This document shows, in pieces, positions 46,393 to 54,052 of a DNA stretch of 64,000 nt. Within the stretch, counting starts at the first letter, position 1; the number at the start of each line of letters is the position of its first letter. Source of the stretch: Brachybacterium vulturis (GTDB lineage: Bacteria; Actinomycetota; Actinomycetes; Actinomycetales; Dermabacteraceae); NCBI RefSeq assembly GCF_002407185.1, contig NZ_CP023563.1, forward strand, positions 1,922,001 to 1,986,000. The letters run 5' to 3'. The notes beneath the pieces are model-generated. The model saw only the letters and a program-made list of their open reading frames with translations. It was not told the origin of the DNA and ran no database searches. The position numbers were made by a program, and so were the translations under genes.

Positions 46393-49300
46393 ATGACCAC
46401 GCCCTCCTCGACGCCCGAACCGACCAGCTCTGCCCTCCCCGAAGCCGCCGGCCCGCGCCTCACCTATCCGGGGGATCTGCCCGTCTCCCAGCGCCGGGAG
46501 GACATCCAAGCCGCGATCCGAGAGCACCAGGTGGTGGTCATCGCCGGCGCCACCGGATCGGGCAAGACCACCCAGATCCCCAAGATGCTGCTCGAGCTCG
46601 GCTACGGCCGGGGCGGGAAGCTGATCGGCCACACCCAGCCGCGCCGGATCGCCGCCCGCTCGGTCGCCCAGCGCATCGCCGGCGAGCTCGGCGAGAAGCT
46701 GGGGGAGGGAACGGTCGGCTTCCAGGTCCGCTTCACCCGCGAGACCGGCCGCGGCACGCGGCTGAAGCTGATGACCGACGGGATCCTGCTGGCCGAGATC
46801 GGCCGCGACCGCCTGCTGACCCGCTACGACGCGATCATCATCGACGAGGCGCACGAGCGGTCCCTGAACATCGACGTGATCATGGGGTACCTGCGCCAGA
46901 TCCTGCCCCAGCGCCCGGACCTGAAGATCATCATCACCTCGGCGACCATCGACCCCGAACGCTTCGCCGAGCACTTCGGCCGCCGCCTCTCCTCGGGGGA
47001 GCGGGAGCCCGCGCCGATCATCGAGGTCTCCGGCCGCACCTATCCCGTCGAGATCCGCTACCGGCCGCTGGTGCTGGAGGCCGCTCTCGAGCCCGGCGAC
47101 GAGGACGACGAGCTCGAGGACATCCACTCCATCGAGCGCGACCTCACCCAGGCGATCATCGACGCGGTGGACGAGCTCGCGGCCGAGGGCCCCGGGGACA
47201 TGCTCGTGTTCCTTCCCGGCGAGCGGGAGATCCGCGAGATCTCCGAGGCGCTGACCACCCATCTGGGCCGGGGCACGAAGGGCCGTTCCGCCCTGCCGGT
47301 CGAGGTGCTGCCTCTGTTCGGTCGCCTCTCCGCCCAGGACCAGCAGAAGATCTTCTCGCCGCCGAAGGCCGGCACCTACCGCCGCATCATCCTGTCCACC
47401 AACGTCGCCGAGACCTCGCTGACCGTCCCCGGCATCTCCTACGTGATCGATTCCGGGCTGGCCCGCATCTCCCGCTACTCCCAGCGCACCAAGGTGCAGC
47501 GCCTGCCGATCGAGCCCATCTCCCAGGCCAGCGCCAACCAGCGCTCCGGCCGCTCCGGTCGCACCTCTGCCGGCATCGCGATCCGGCTGTACTCCGAGGA
47601 GGACTTCGACGGCCGGCCCGAGTTCACCGAGCCGGAGATCCTGCGCACCGCGCTCGCCTCCGTGGTGCTGCTGATGACCTCGCTGGGGCTCGGGGACGTG
47701 GAGTCCTTCCCCTTCGTCGAACCGCCCGCCAGCCGCGCGATCACCGACGGCGTGCGCCTGCTGGACGAGCTCGGGGCGCTCGAGGACGCTCCGCGCGCGC
47801 CGGGCGGGCGCCGGCTCACCCGCGTGGGCCGCACCCTGGCCCGGTTCCCGCTGGATCCGCGGATGGCGCGCATGCTCATCGAGGCCCACCGTCTGGGCGC
47901 CCTGCGGGAGGTGCTGATCATCGTCGCCGCGATGTCGATCCAGGACCCCCGCGAGAGGCCGCTGGGCCAGGAGCAGCAGGCCAAGGAGAAGCACAAGCGC
48001 TTCGAGGACGAGACCAGCGACTTCCTCGCCTATCTGAACCTCTGGAACCATCTCCAGGCCCGGCGCAAGGCGCTGTCCAACTCGGCGTTCCGTCGCGAGG
48101 TGCGCTCCGAGCACCTCCACTACCTGCGGATCCGCGAGTGGTGGGATCTGCACTCGCAGCTGCGGGACATGGCCAAGGACGTGGACCTGACCCGCAACGA
48201 CACCGCTGCCTCCCCGCAGGCGATCCACCAGGCGCTGCTGGCCGGGCTGCTCTCCCACGTCGGCCTCCAGGACGACCGCACCCGGGAGTACGCCGGTGCC
48301 CGCGGGGCCCGCTTCGCGCTGTGGCCCGGCTCGGCACTGGCCAAGAAGCGCCCCGACTACGTGATGGTCGCCGAACTGGTGGAGACCTCCCGGCTGTGGG
48401 GCCGCACCGCCGCCCGGATCGACCCGACCTGGGCGGAGGAGACCGGCTCCCACGTCGTCAAACGCTCCCATTCCGCGCCGCACTGGTCCTCGAAGCAGGC
48501 TTCCGCGATGGCCCATCAGAAGGTGACCCTGTACGGGGTGCCGATCGTCGCCGACCGCGTCGTGGGCTATGGACGCATCGATCCCGGGGCCGCCCGGGAG
48601 ATCTTCCTCCAGCACGCCCTGATCGAGGGGGACTGGCGCACCCGCCACCACTTCTTCCGCGACAACCAGGCGCTGATCAAGGAGCTCGAGGAGCTCGAGG
48701 CCAAGACCCGGCGCCGCGACCTGCTGATCTCGGACGAGCAGCTGTTCCGCTTCTACGACGAGCGGATCCCCGCCTCCGTCGTCTCCGGCCGCCATTTCGA
48801 CACCTGGTGGAAGACGCAGCGTCATGAGACCCCGGACCTGCTCACCCTCACCGAGCAGGATCTGCTGGCCGCCGAGGAGGGGGTCGCCGAGGCGATCGCC
48901 GCTGAGTTCCCGGACACCTGGGTGCAGGGGGACCTCACCCTGCCGCTGAGCTACTCCTTCGGCGCGGTGGGGGCGCAGGGCACCGACGGCGTCACCGCCA
49001 CCGTTCCCCTCGCGGTGCTCAACCGGCTGGAGTCCCGCGGCTTCGACTGGCTCGTCCCCGGCATGCGCGAGGAGCTGGTCACCGAGCTGATCCGCTCCCT
49101 GCCCAAACCCCTCCGCCGCCATCTGGTGCCCGCCCCGGAGCGGGCCAAGGCGGTGGCCGCGACGCTGCATGACGACGACCCCGATGCCGGGGAGGTCTTC
49201 CTCGAAGCGGTCGCCGACGAACTGGTCGCCCTGCCGGGTGTCCCGGAGGACCTGCCGCTGTACGGTCCCGAGTTCGACACCACGAAGCTCCCCGCGCACC

Positions 49301-50304
49301 TGCGGATGCACTTCCGGGTGGTCGATGACAAGGGCCGGGAGATCGGCGCGGGCGATGAGCTGGAGCAGCTCAAGGCCCGGCTGAAGCAGCGGGTGGATGC
49401 CTCGGTCTCCACCCGCGCCGATTCCCTCGCCCGCACCGACCTGCCCGGATTCCCGGCCGAGGGGGTGCCGGCGGTGCACGAATCCACCGTCGGGGGGCTG
49501 AAGGTCACCGGCTATCCGGCCCTGGTCGCGCGCCGGGGCGAGGACGGCCGGCTCCAGCGGGTGGACCTCGCGGTGCTCGCGACCGCCGACGAGCAGGCGC
49601 TCGCGCACCGGGAGGGCGTCATCGCCCTGCTGGACCGGGATCTCGGCGCCGATCTGGGCGCGGTGCTGAACGCCCTGCCCAACCCCACCAAGCTCGCCGT
49701 CGCGGGCTCGGACTACGCCTCCACCGCGGCGCTGCTCGCGGACGCCTCGCGGGCGGCGACCGTGCACCTGGCCGGCACCGCCGAGGTGCGCACCGCGGCG
49801 GAGTACGAGGCGCTGCTGGAACAGGTGCGCAGCGGGCACGACGCCCTCGCCGCCCAGGCGGTGAAGGACGCCGCGGCGGCGCTCGCCACCTCCGCGAAGC
49901 TCCACAAGGAGCTCTCCCGGGCCCCCTCGCTCTCGGTGCTCTCCCATCTCACGCAGATCCGGGAGCATGCGGCCTCCCTGCTGGGGGACGGGTTCATCTC
50001 CCGCACCGGCATCACCCACCTCCCGGACCTGCGCCGCTACCTCGAGGCCGACGCGATCCGCCTGGACAAGCTGCCCGCCGACCCCCGCCGTGACGAGCAG
50101 CTCGCCTGGCAGATCGGGGACATCACCCAGCACTGGGCCACGCGGCGGGCGAAGCTGTCCGCGCGCCGACGGGCGGAGCCCGACGCGCGCGCGGTCGACT
50201 GGCTCCTGGAGGAGTTCCGGGTGAGCCTGTTCGCCCAGACCCTGGGCACCAGGCAGACGGTCTCGGACAAGCGGATCCGCTCAGCGATCGCCGCGCTCGG
50301 ATAG
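46393..50304 (+). CDS. hrpA: ATP-dependent RNA helicase HrpA
   Basis: 1303 residues, the usual length of HrpA. Walker A GATGSGKT is at 52-59, the DEAH box IIIDEAHERSLN at about 148-159, SATID (ITSATIDPERFAEHFG) and the QRSGRSGRT motif VI are intact. A long C-terminal region with DUF3418 follows. HrpA helicases resolve stalled or colliding ribosomes and process mRNA in E. coli. Codon usage is uniform with its neighbours. Confidence 0.96.
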   Translation: MTTPSSTPEPTSSALPEAAGPRLTYPGDLPVSQRREDIQAAIREHQVVVIAGATGSGKTTQIPKMLLELGYGRGGKLIGHTQPRRIAARSVAQRIAGELGEKLGEGTVGFQVRFTRETGRGTRLKLMTDGILLAEIGRDRLLTRYDAIIIDEAHERSLNIDVIMGYLRQILPQRPDLKIIITSATIDPERFAEHFGRRLSSGEREPAPIIEVSGRTYPVEIRYRPLVLEAALEPGDEDDELEDIHSIERDLTQAIIDAVDELAAEGPGDMLVFLPGEREIREISEALTTHLGRGTKGRSALPVEVLPLFGRLSAQDQQKIFSPPKAGTYRRIILSTNVAETSLTVPGISYVIDSGLARISRYSQRTKVQRLPIEPISQASANQRSGRSGRTSAGIAIRLYSEEDFDGRPEFTEPEILRTALASVVLLMTSLGLGDVESFPFVEPPASRAITDGVRLLDELGALEDAPRAPGGRRLTRVGRTLARFPLDPRMARMLIEAHRLGALREVLIIVAAMSIQDPRERPLGQEQQAKEKHKRFEDETSDFLAYLNLWNHLQARRKALSNSAFRREVRSEHLHYLRIREWWDLHSQLRDMAKDVDLTRNDTAASPQAIHQALLAGLLSHVGLQDDRTREYAGARGARFALWPGSALAKKRPDYVMVAELVETSRLWGRTAARIDPTWAEETGSHVVKRSHSAPHWSSKQASAMAHQKVTLYGVPIVADRVVGYGRIDPGAAREIFLQHALIEGDWRTRHHFFRDNQALIKELEELEAKTRRRDLLISDEQLFRFYDERIPASVVSGRHFDTWWKTQRHETPDLLTLTEQDLLAAEEGVAEAIAAEFPDTWVQGDLTLPLSYSFGAVGAQGTDGVTATVPLAVLNRLESRGFDWLVPGMREELVTELIRSLPKPLRRHLVPAPERAKAVAATLHDDDPDAGEVFLEAVADELVALPGVPEDLPLYGPEFDTTKLPAHLRMHFRVVDDKGREIGAGDELEQLKARLKQRVDASVSTRADSLARTDLPGFPAEGVPAVHESTVGGLKVTGYPALVARRGEDGRLQRVDLAVLATADEQALAHREGVIALLDRDLGADLGAVLNALPNPTKLAVAGSDYASTAALLADASRAATVHLAGTAEVRTAAEYEALLEQVRSGHDALAAQAVKDAAAALATSAKLHKELSRAPSLSVLSHLTQIREHAASLLGDGFISRTGITHLPDLRRYLEADAIRLDKLPADPRRDEQLAWQIGDITQHWATRRAKLSARRRAEPDARAVDWLLEEFRVSLFAQTLGTRQTVSDKRIRSAIAALG

Positions 50305-50389
50305 AGGACGATCGGCACCTGGATCGTGGCGCACGACACGACGGCGATGTCTGCGAGGTCACGCGACAGAACCTTTACCTGCCACGGCT

Positions 50390-50435
50390 GCAGGCCCGGG
50401 CCGAGTCCGCGCCGGAGTCGGGCTCCCGGGCCTGC
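50390..50435. repeat. 11-bp inverted repeat
   Basis: GCAGGCCCGGG (50390-50400) and CCCGGGCCTGC (50425-50435) are perfect complements, with CCGA/TCGG continuing the stem inside. No T run. Could be a 5'-UTR structure or the terminator of hrpA. Confidence 0.45.
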
Positions 50436-50571
50436 CGCAAAGCGACGACCGGCGACGATACCAGGCGCGTGGAGCTCGTCGGTCCGGCGGGGACGGGTCA
50501 TGGTCGGGGCAAGCGCAGCATCCTCCGCAGCCCCGCAGTGCTGCGGCTGTGACCTGCACCCTTCCTGCGTC

Positions 50572-50587
50572 GTGACCGCTTCGTTAC
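50572..50587 (+). promoter_or_regulatory. Candidate MtrA-type direct repeat
   Basis: GTGAC-N6-GTTAC (50572-50576 and 50583-50587), with a third GTGAC at 50549-50553. MtrA in other actinobacteria is reported to bind GTNAC-like direct repeats spaced by one helical turn, upstream of wall hydrolase genes. Here the site precedes a secreted wall-enzyme-like gene by 62 nt. Confidence 0.4.
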
Positions 50588-50649
50588 CTTGGCACGGCCC
50601 GGATCGACCGGGCAGCTCCCGCCGCCTCGGAATCGAAGGATCCTGCCTC

Positions 50650-51297
50650 ATGGCCTCTGCCGCCCCCGCCCGCACCCGCTCCCCGTTCCCCCGCCGCCGG
50701 CTGCTGGCCACCGGTGCCCTCGGCCTCGCCGCCGCGGCGACGCTCGGTGCCGTCGCGCCGGCCTCCGCCGCCGTGCTCGACGACGGAGATCTCGCTGCCC
50801 AGGAGAGCGCGCAGTGGACCGAGGAGTTCCTGACCCGGCCCGAAACCCGCGAGGGCTTCGTGCTGGAGGCGATGGACGACTGGCAGGTCGCGAACGCGAC
50901 GTTCATCATCGCGGTGGTCAAGGGGCACGAGCTGGGCGAGGAGGTCGCTGTCGTCGCGCTGATCACCGCGATCGTCGAGGCCTGGCTGTACAACTACGAG
51001 CCGGCCGTGGACGCGGACTCCGGCGGCCTGTTCCAGCAGCGTCCCTCGATGGGCTGGGGCACCTACGACGAGGTGCGGCACAAGAAGCACGCCCTGGACG
51101 CCTTCCTCGGCCTCGGGGAGCACTCCCAGGCTCCGGGACTGCTGCAGGTCGTCCCCGATGTCGCCTCCTGGGAGCCCGGCGCCGCCGCGCAGGCCGTGCA
51201 GGCCTCCGCACACCCGGAGCGCTACACCGAGCTGGTCGGCGCGGCGCGCGAGATCTGGGACCGCTTCGCGGACGACGTCGAGCCGTACACCGCCTGA
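50650..51297 (+). CDS. Secreted lysozyme-like (transglycosylase-type) protein
   Basis: 215 residues from ATG 50650. The first 40 residues are a Tat-like signal (RRRLLATGALGLAAAATLG, cleaved near ASA). The segment VALITAIVEAWLYNYEPAVD with GGLFQQRPSMGWGTYDEVRH resembles the actinobacterial secreted family with GLFQQRPSxGWGT, a lysozyme-like domain; in most members the acidic residue in TAxVES is the candidate acid, here TAIVEA. No anchor, so likely free or wall-bound. Possible target of MtrA. Confidence 0.78.
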   Translation: MASAAPARTRSPFPRRRLLATGALGLAAAATLGAVAPASAAVLDDGDLAAQESAQWTEEFLTRPETREGFVLEAMDDWQVANATFIIAVVKGHELGEEVAVVALITAIVEAWLYNYEPAVDADSGGLFQQRPSMGWGTYDEVRHKKHALDAFLGLGEHSQAPGLLQVVPDVASWEPGAAAQAVQASAHPERYTELVGAAREIWDRFADDVEPYTA

Positions 51298-51406
51298 GCA
51301 CCTCGGCGGCTCGCGCCTCCGCGGGCCCCGGGCGGCGTCCGTGACGCTGTCGTCCCGGGACGAGGGCACCGGCCGCGTCCTGTGCCCGCAACCCCTCCCG
51401 GATCGT

Positions 51407-51412
51407 TAAGCT
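51407..51412 (+). promoter_or_regulatory. -10-like hexamer TAAGCT for malic enzyme
   Basis: TAAGCT ends 7 nt before ATG 51420; leaderless layout. Confidence 0.45.
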
Positions 51413-51419
51413 GTGGAGC

Positions 51420-52877
51420 ATGTCACCGATGCCCTCCGTGAGTTACTCCATCACGATCCGACTCGAGTTCGCCGCCCGCTCCGCCACGGTCAGCGACATC
51501 ACCGCCCGCATCGAGAGCCACGGGGCCACGGTCACCGCGCTCGATGTCTCCGCCTCCGGACCGGAGCGCATGCGTGCGGACATCACGGTCCTCACCGCGG
51601 GCCACGATCACGCGATGGAGGTCGTCGACGACATCCGCGAGCTCGAAGGCGTCGAGCTCGGCAAGGTCTCGGACCGCACCTTCCTCGCGCACCTCGGCGG
51701 AAAGCTCACCGTCGAGTCGAAGCTCCCGATCCGCCACCGCGACGATCTCTCGATGATCTACACGCCCGGCGTGGCCCGGGTGGTGAAGGCGATCGCCGAG
51801 AACCCCGAGGACGCCCGGCGCCTGACCATCAAGCGCAATACGGTCGCGGTGGTCACGGACGGCTCCGCGATCCTGGGTCTGGGCGACCTCGGACCGCTCG
51901 CCGCGATGCCGGTGATGGAGGGCAAGGCCGCGCTGTTCAAGCGCTTCGCGAACATCGACGCCTTCCCGATCTGCCTGGACGCGCACTCGGTCGAGGACAT
52001 CGTCGCGCACGTCAAGGCGATCGCCCCGGTCTTCGCGGGCATCAATCTCGAGGACATCTCCGCGCCGCGCTGCTTCGAGATCGAGGACCGGCTGCGCGCC
52101 GAGCTCGACATCCCGGTCTTCCATGACGACCAGCACGGCACCGCGATCGTGGTCGTCGCCGCGCTGCGCAATGCTCTGCGCGTGGTCGAGAAGGACATCG
52201 AGTCCGCCCGCATCGTGCTCTCCGGCGCAGGCGCCGCCGGCACCGCGATCCTGCGCCTGCTGCGCGCCGCCGGCGCCCGCGACGTGGTCGTCACCGACGT
52301 GGACGGGATCGTCCATGAGCATCGCGAGCAGCTCGAGGGGCGCCTGCCCTGGATCGCGGAGGTCACCAATCCCCGCGAGCTCACCGGCACCCTGGCCGAT
52401 GCCGTCGCCGGAGCCGACGTGTTCATCGGGGTCAGCGCCGGGAACATCCTCACCGCCGAGGACGTCGCCACCATGGCGGACCGCTCCATCGTGTTCGCCA
52501 TGGCCAACCCCACCCCGGAGATCGATCCCGCCGAGGCGGTCAAGCACGCCGAGGTCGTCGCCACCGGGCGCAGCGACTTCGCCAACCAGATCAACAACGT
52601 GCTCGCCTTCCCCGGCGTGTTCCGCGGACTGCTGGACGCCCACGCCACCCGGGTCAGCGACCGGATGCTGCTGGCAGCGGCGAAGGCGCTCGCCGACGTG
52701 GTCGCCGCGGACGAGCTCAACCCCACCTACATCGTCCCCAGCGTGTTCCACGAGGGCGTGACCAAGGCCGTCGCGAGCGCGGTCGAGAAGGTTGCCCGGG
52801 AGGAGGCCGGGACGGTCGACACCATCACCGGTGCCATGCCCGCCGTCTACGCCGACGAGATCACCCTGGACGGCTGA
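51420..52877 (+). CDS. NAD(P)-dependent malic enzyme with N-terminal ACT domain
   Basis: 485 residues. An ACT-like regulatory domain (about 1-85: TIRLEFAARSATVSDITARI, GATVTALDVS) precedes the malic enzyme core: YTPGVARVVKAIAENPE, the TDGSAILGLGDLGPLAAMPV loop, KAALFKRFANIDAFPICLD, FEIEDRLRAELDIPVFHDDQ with HGTAIV (metal site) and a Rossmann SGAGAAGTAILRLL. It decarboxylates malate to pyruvate. Cofactor choice is not determined from sequence. Confidence 0.95.
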   Translation: MSPMPSVSYSITIRLEFAARSATVSDITARIESHGATVTALDVSASGPERMRADITVLTAGHDHAMEVVDDIRELEGVELGKVSDRTFLAHLGGKLTVESKLPIRHRDDLSMIYTPGVARVVKAIAENPEDARRLTIKRNTVAVVTDGSAILGLGDLGPLAAMPVMEGKAALFKRFANIDAFPICLDAHSVEDIVAHVKAIAPVFAGINLEDISAPRCFEIEDRLRAELDIPVFHDDQHGTAIVVVAALRNALRVVEKDIESARIVLSGAGAAGTAILRLLRAAGARDVVVTDVDGIVHEHREQLEGRLPWIAEVTNPRELTGTLADAVAGADVFIGVSAGNILTAEDVATMADRSIVFAMANPTPEIDPAEAVKHAEVVATGRSDFANQINNVLAFPGVFRGLLDAHATRVSDRMLLAAAKALADVVAADELNPTYIVPSVFHEGVTKAVASAVEKVAREEAGTVDTITGAMPAVYADEITLDG

Positions 52878-52900
52878 CCGGACCCGGGCCTCGGCGAGGG

Positions 52901-52926
52901 CGGCGCGCACCGGAGGGTGCGCGCCG
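52901..52926. terminator. Hairpin between malic enzyme and VanZ
   Basis: 11-bp stem CGGCGCGCACC / GGTGCGCGCCG with loop GGAG between convergent genes. Confidence 0.65.
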
Positions 52927-52980
52927 TCCTCAGGTGCGGGGTGAGGCGTCGGTGCGGGGACCGCGTCGACGAGGCGTCCC

Positions 52981-53457
52981 TCAGCGGCGACCCTCTGCGA
53001 CCGATTCCGGGTCGGCCTCGGATTCCGGAACACGAACGGACGAGGCCCGCCACAGTCGCTCCCCGCTCCACAACCCGATCCCGAGCGCGATGCCGACCAC
53101 ATCGAACAGGATGTCCACCCCGTCGCCGCTGCGCTGGGGGAGGGCCACCAGCTGCACCAGCTCGATCAGCAGCGCATGCACGAGCGCGACGACGACGATC
53201 CAGCCCATCGGGAACCGTTTCCGCGGCGCCAGCAGCCGGCCGGCGGTGAACACGGTCAGGGCGAACACCAGCAGATGCACGGCCTTGTCGAGGTGGGGCA
53301 CGCCCGTGCCCGGCATGCTCGCCGGCAGCGAGGGCAGGTAGAAGCCGATGTTCAGCAGCAGCGCGACGGCCAGCAGGCCAGCCCGCCCTGCGAGCGAGCC
53401 GCCCATCCGGCCGATCTCGTCAGGCAGGCGGCGAAGGAAGTCGACGACAGCGTCCAT
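52981..53457 (-). CDS. VanZ family membrane protein
   Basis: 158 residues. Four membrane segments (LLAVALLLNIGFYLPSL; LLVFALTVFTAGRLLA; WIVVVALVHALLIELVQLVA; ILFDVVGIALGIGLW) with HLDKAVHLLVFA and the loop LPQRSGDGVDILFDVVG, characteristic of VanZ. VanZ is linked to teicoplanin resistance in enterococci, but most family members have unknown roles. Start ATG 53457 follows a GACAAT hexamer by 7 nt. Confidence 0.9.
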   Translation of the reverse strand: MDAVVDFLRRLPDEIGRMGGSLAGRAGLLAVALLLNIGFYLPSLPASMPGTGVPHLDKAVHLLVFALTVFTAGRLLAPRKRFPMGWIVVVALVHALLIELVQLVALPQRSGDGVDILFDVVGIALGIGLWSGERLWRASSVRVPESEADPESVAEGRR

Positions 53458-53464
53458 GGGGAGG

Positions 53465-53470
53465 ATTGTC
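53465..53470 (-). promoter_or_regulatory. -10-like hexamer for the VanZ gene
   Basis: On the minus strand GACAAT ends 7 nt before ATG 53457; like CACAAT before mtrA. Confidence 0.4.
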
Positions 53471-53568
53471 TCAGCGCCGCGACCCGCAGGGCGGGAGGCA
53501 GGGCCGATGACCGACGAGACGCGGACCGGTAAACTTCAGTCATCACGTCACCGATCCAGGGAGCAGTC

Positions 53569-53952
53569 ATGTCCTCCACGTCCGACCCGTCCAGGATGGA
53601 CCCCTACAGCGACGACCCGGGCGCGGGCCCTGGCGGCACCGCGGTGCTGGACCGGCAGCTGCAGGAGCAGGAGCAGAAGACCGACGACGGCGATCATGAC
53701 CGGTTCGCCCACTATGTGCGCAAGGACAAGGTCACCCAGGCCGCCCTCGGCGGCACCCCGGTGATCGCGCTGTGCGGCAAGGTGTGGGTGCCCGGCCGCG
53801 ATCCCGAGAAGTACCCGGTCTGCCCGGAGTGCAAGGAGATCTACGAGGGCTTCCGCGAGCCCAACGACGGCGGGGACGGCTCGAACGGCTCCGGTGCGGG
53901 AGGCTCCGGCAAGGGCGGCGGCTTCCGCGGCTTCTTCGGCGGACGCCGCTGA
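53569..53952 (+). CDS. DUF3039 domain-containing protein
   Basis: 127 residues from ATG 53569 with GGGAG upstream. The conserved HYVRKDKVTQAALGGTPVIA and CGKVWVPGRDPEKYPVCPEC form a zinc-ribbon-like module with CxnCxxC. The C-terminal 25 residues are Gly/Ser rich. The family is common in actinobacteria and often sits before a DEAD/DEAH helicase, as here. Function unknown. Confidence 0.88.
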   Translation: MSSTSDPSRMDPYSDDPGAGPGGTAVLDRQLQEQEQKTDDGDHDRFAHYVRKDKVTQAALGGTPVIALCGKVWVPGRDPEKYPVCPECKEIYEGFREPNDGGDGSNGSGAGGSGKGGGFRGFFGGRR

Positions 53953-53956
53953 GCCC

Positions 53957-53992
53957 TCGCCGCGCGCCGGCGATACCTCCGGCGCGCGGCGA
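53957..53992 (+). terminator. Hairpin after DUF3039
   Basis: 14-bp perfect stem (53957-53970 with 53979-53992), loop 8 nt. Terminator-like. Confidence 0.6.
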
Positions 53993-54036
53993 CTTCCTCA
54001 CATCGGTCGTGTCGGCGGAACGTCAGCCGTCGGCGG

Positions 54037-54042
54037 TACGGT
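54037..54042 (+). promoter_or_regulatory. -10-like hexamer TACGGT for helicase
   Basis: TACGGT ends 10 nt before GTG 54053; a short leader is possible. Confidence 0.35.
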
Positions 54043-54052
54043 GGTTCTCGCT

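Larger units (their letters stand above)
50305..50649. other. 345-nt region upstream of the lysozyme-like gene
   Basis: No protein-like open frame. It holds an 11-bp inverted repeat (50390-50435) and a GTGAC-N6-GTTAC direct repeat (50572-50587), so probably the regulatory region of the secreted protein at 50650. I looked for the conserved ydaO/c-di-AMP riboswitch core, which often precedes wall hydrolase genes, and did not find it. Confidence 0.5.

Noticed and set aside
45658-50133. 1491-codon open frame on the minus strand antisense to hrpA
   Set aside because: Low-complexity Gly/Arg/Leu composition and no motif; it arises from GC-rich codon bias opposite the real hrpA. Only its last 174 codons (the copy B gene) are protein-like.
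50305-50649. c-di-AMP (ydaO) riboswitch upstream of the wall-enzyme-like gene
   Set aside because: Position fits, but I do not see the conserved core, only a GC hairpin.
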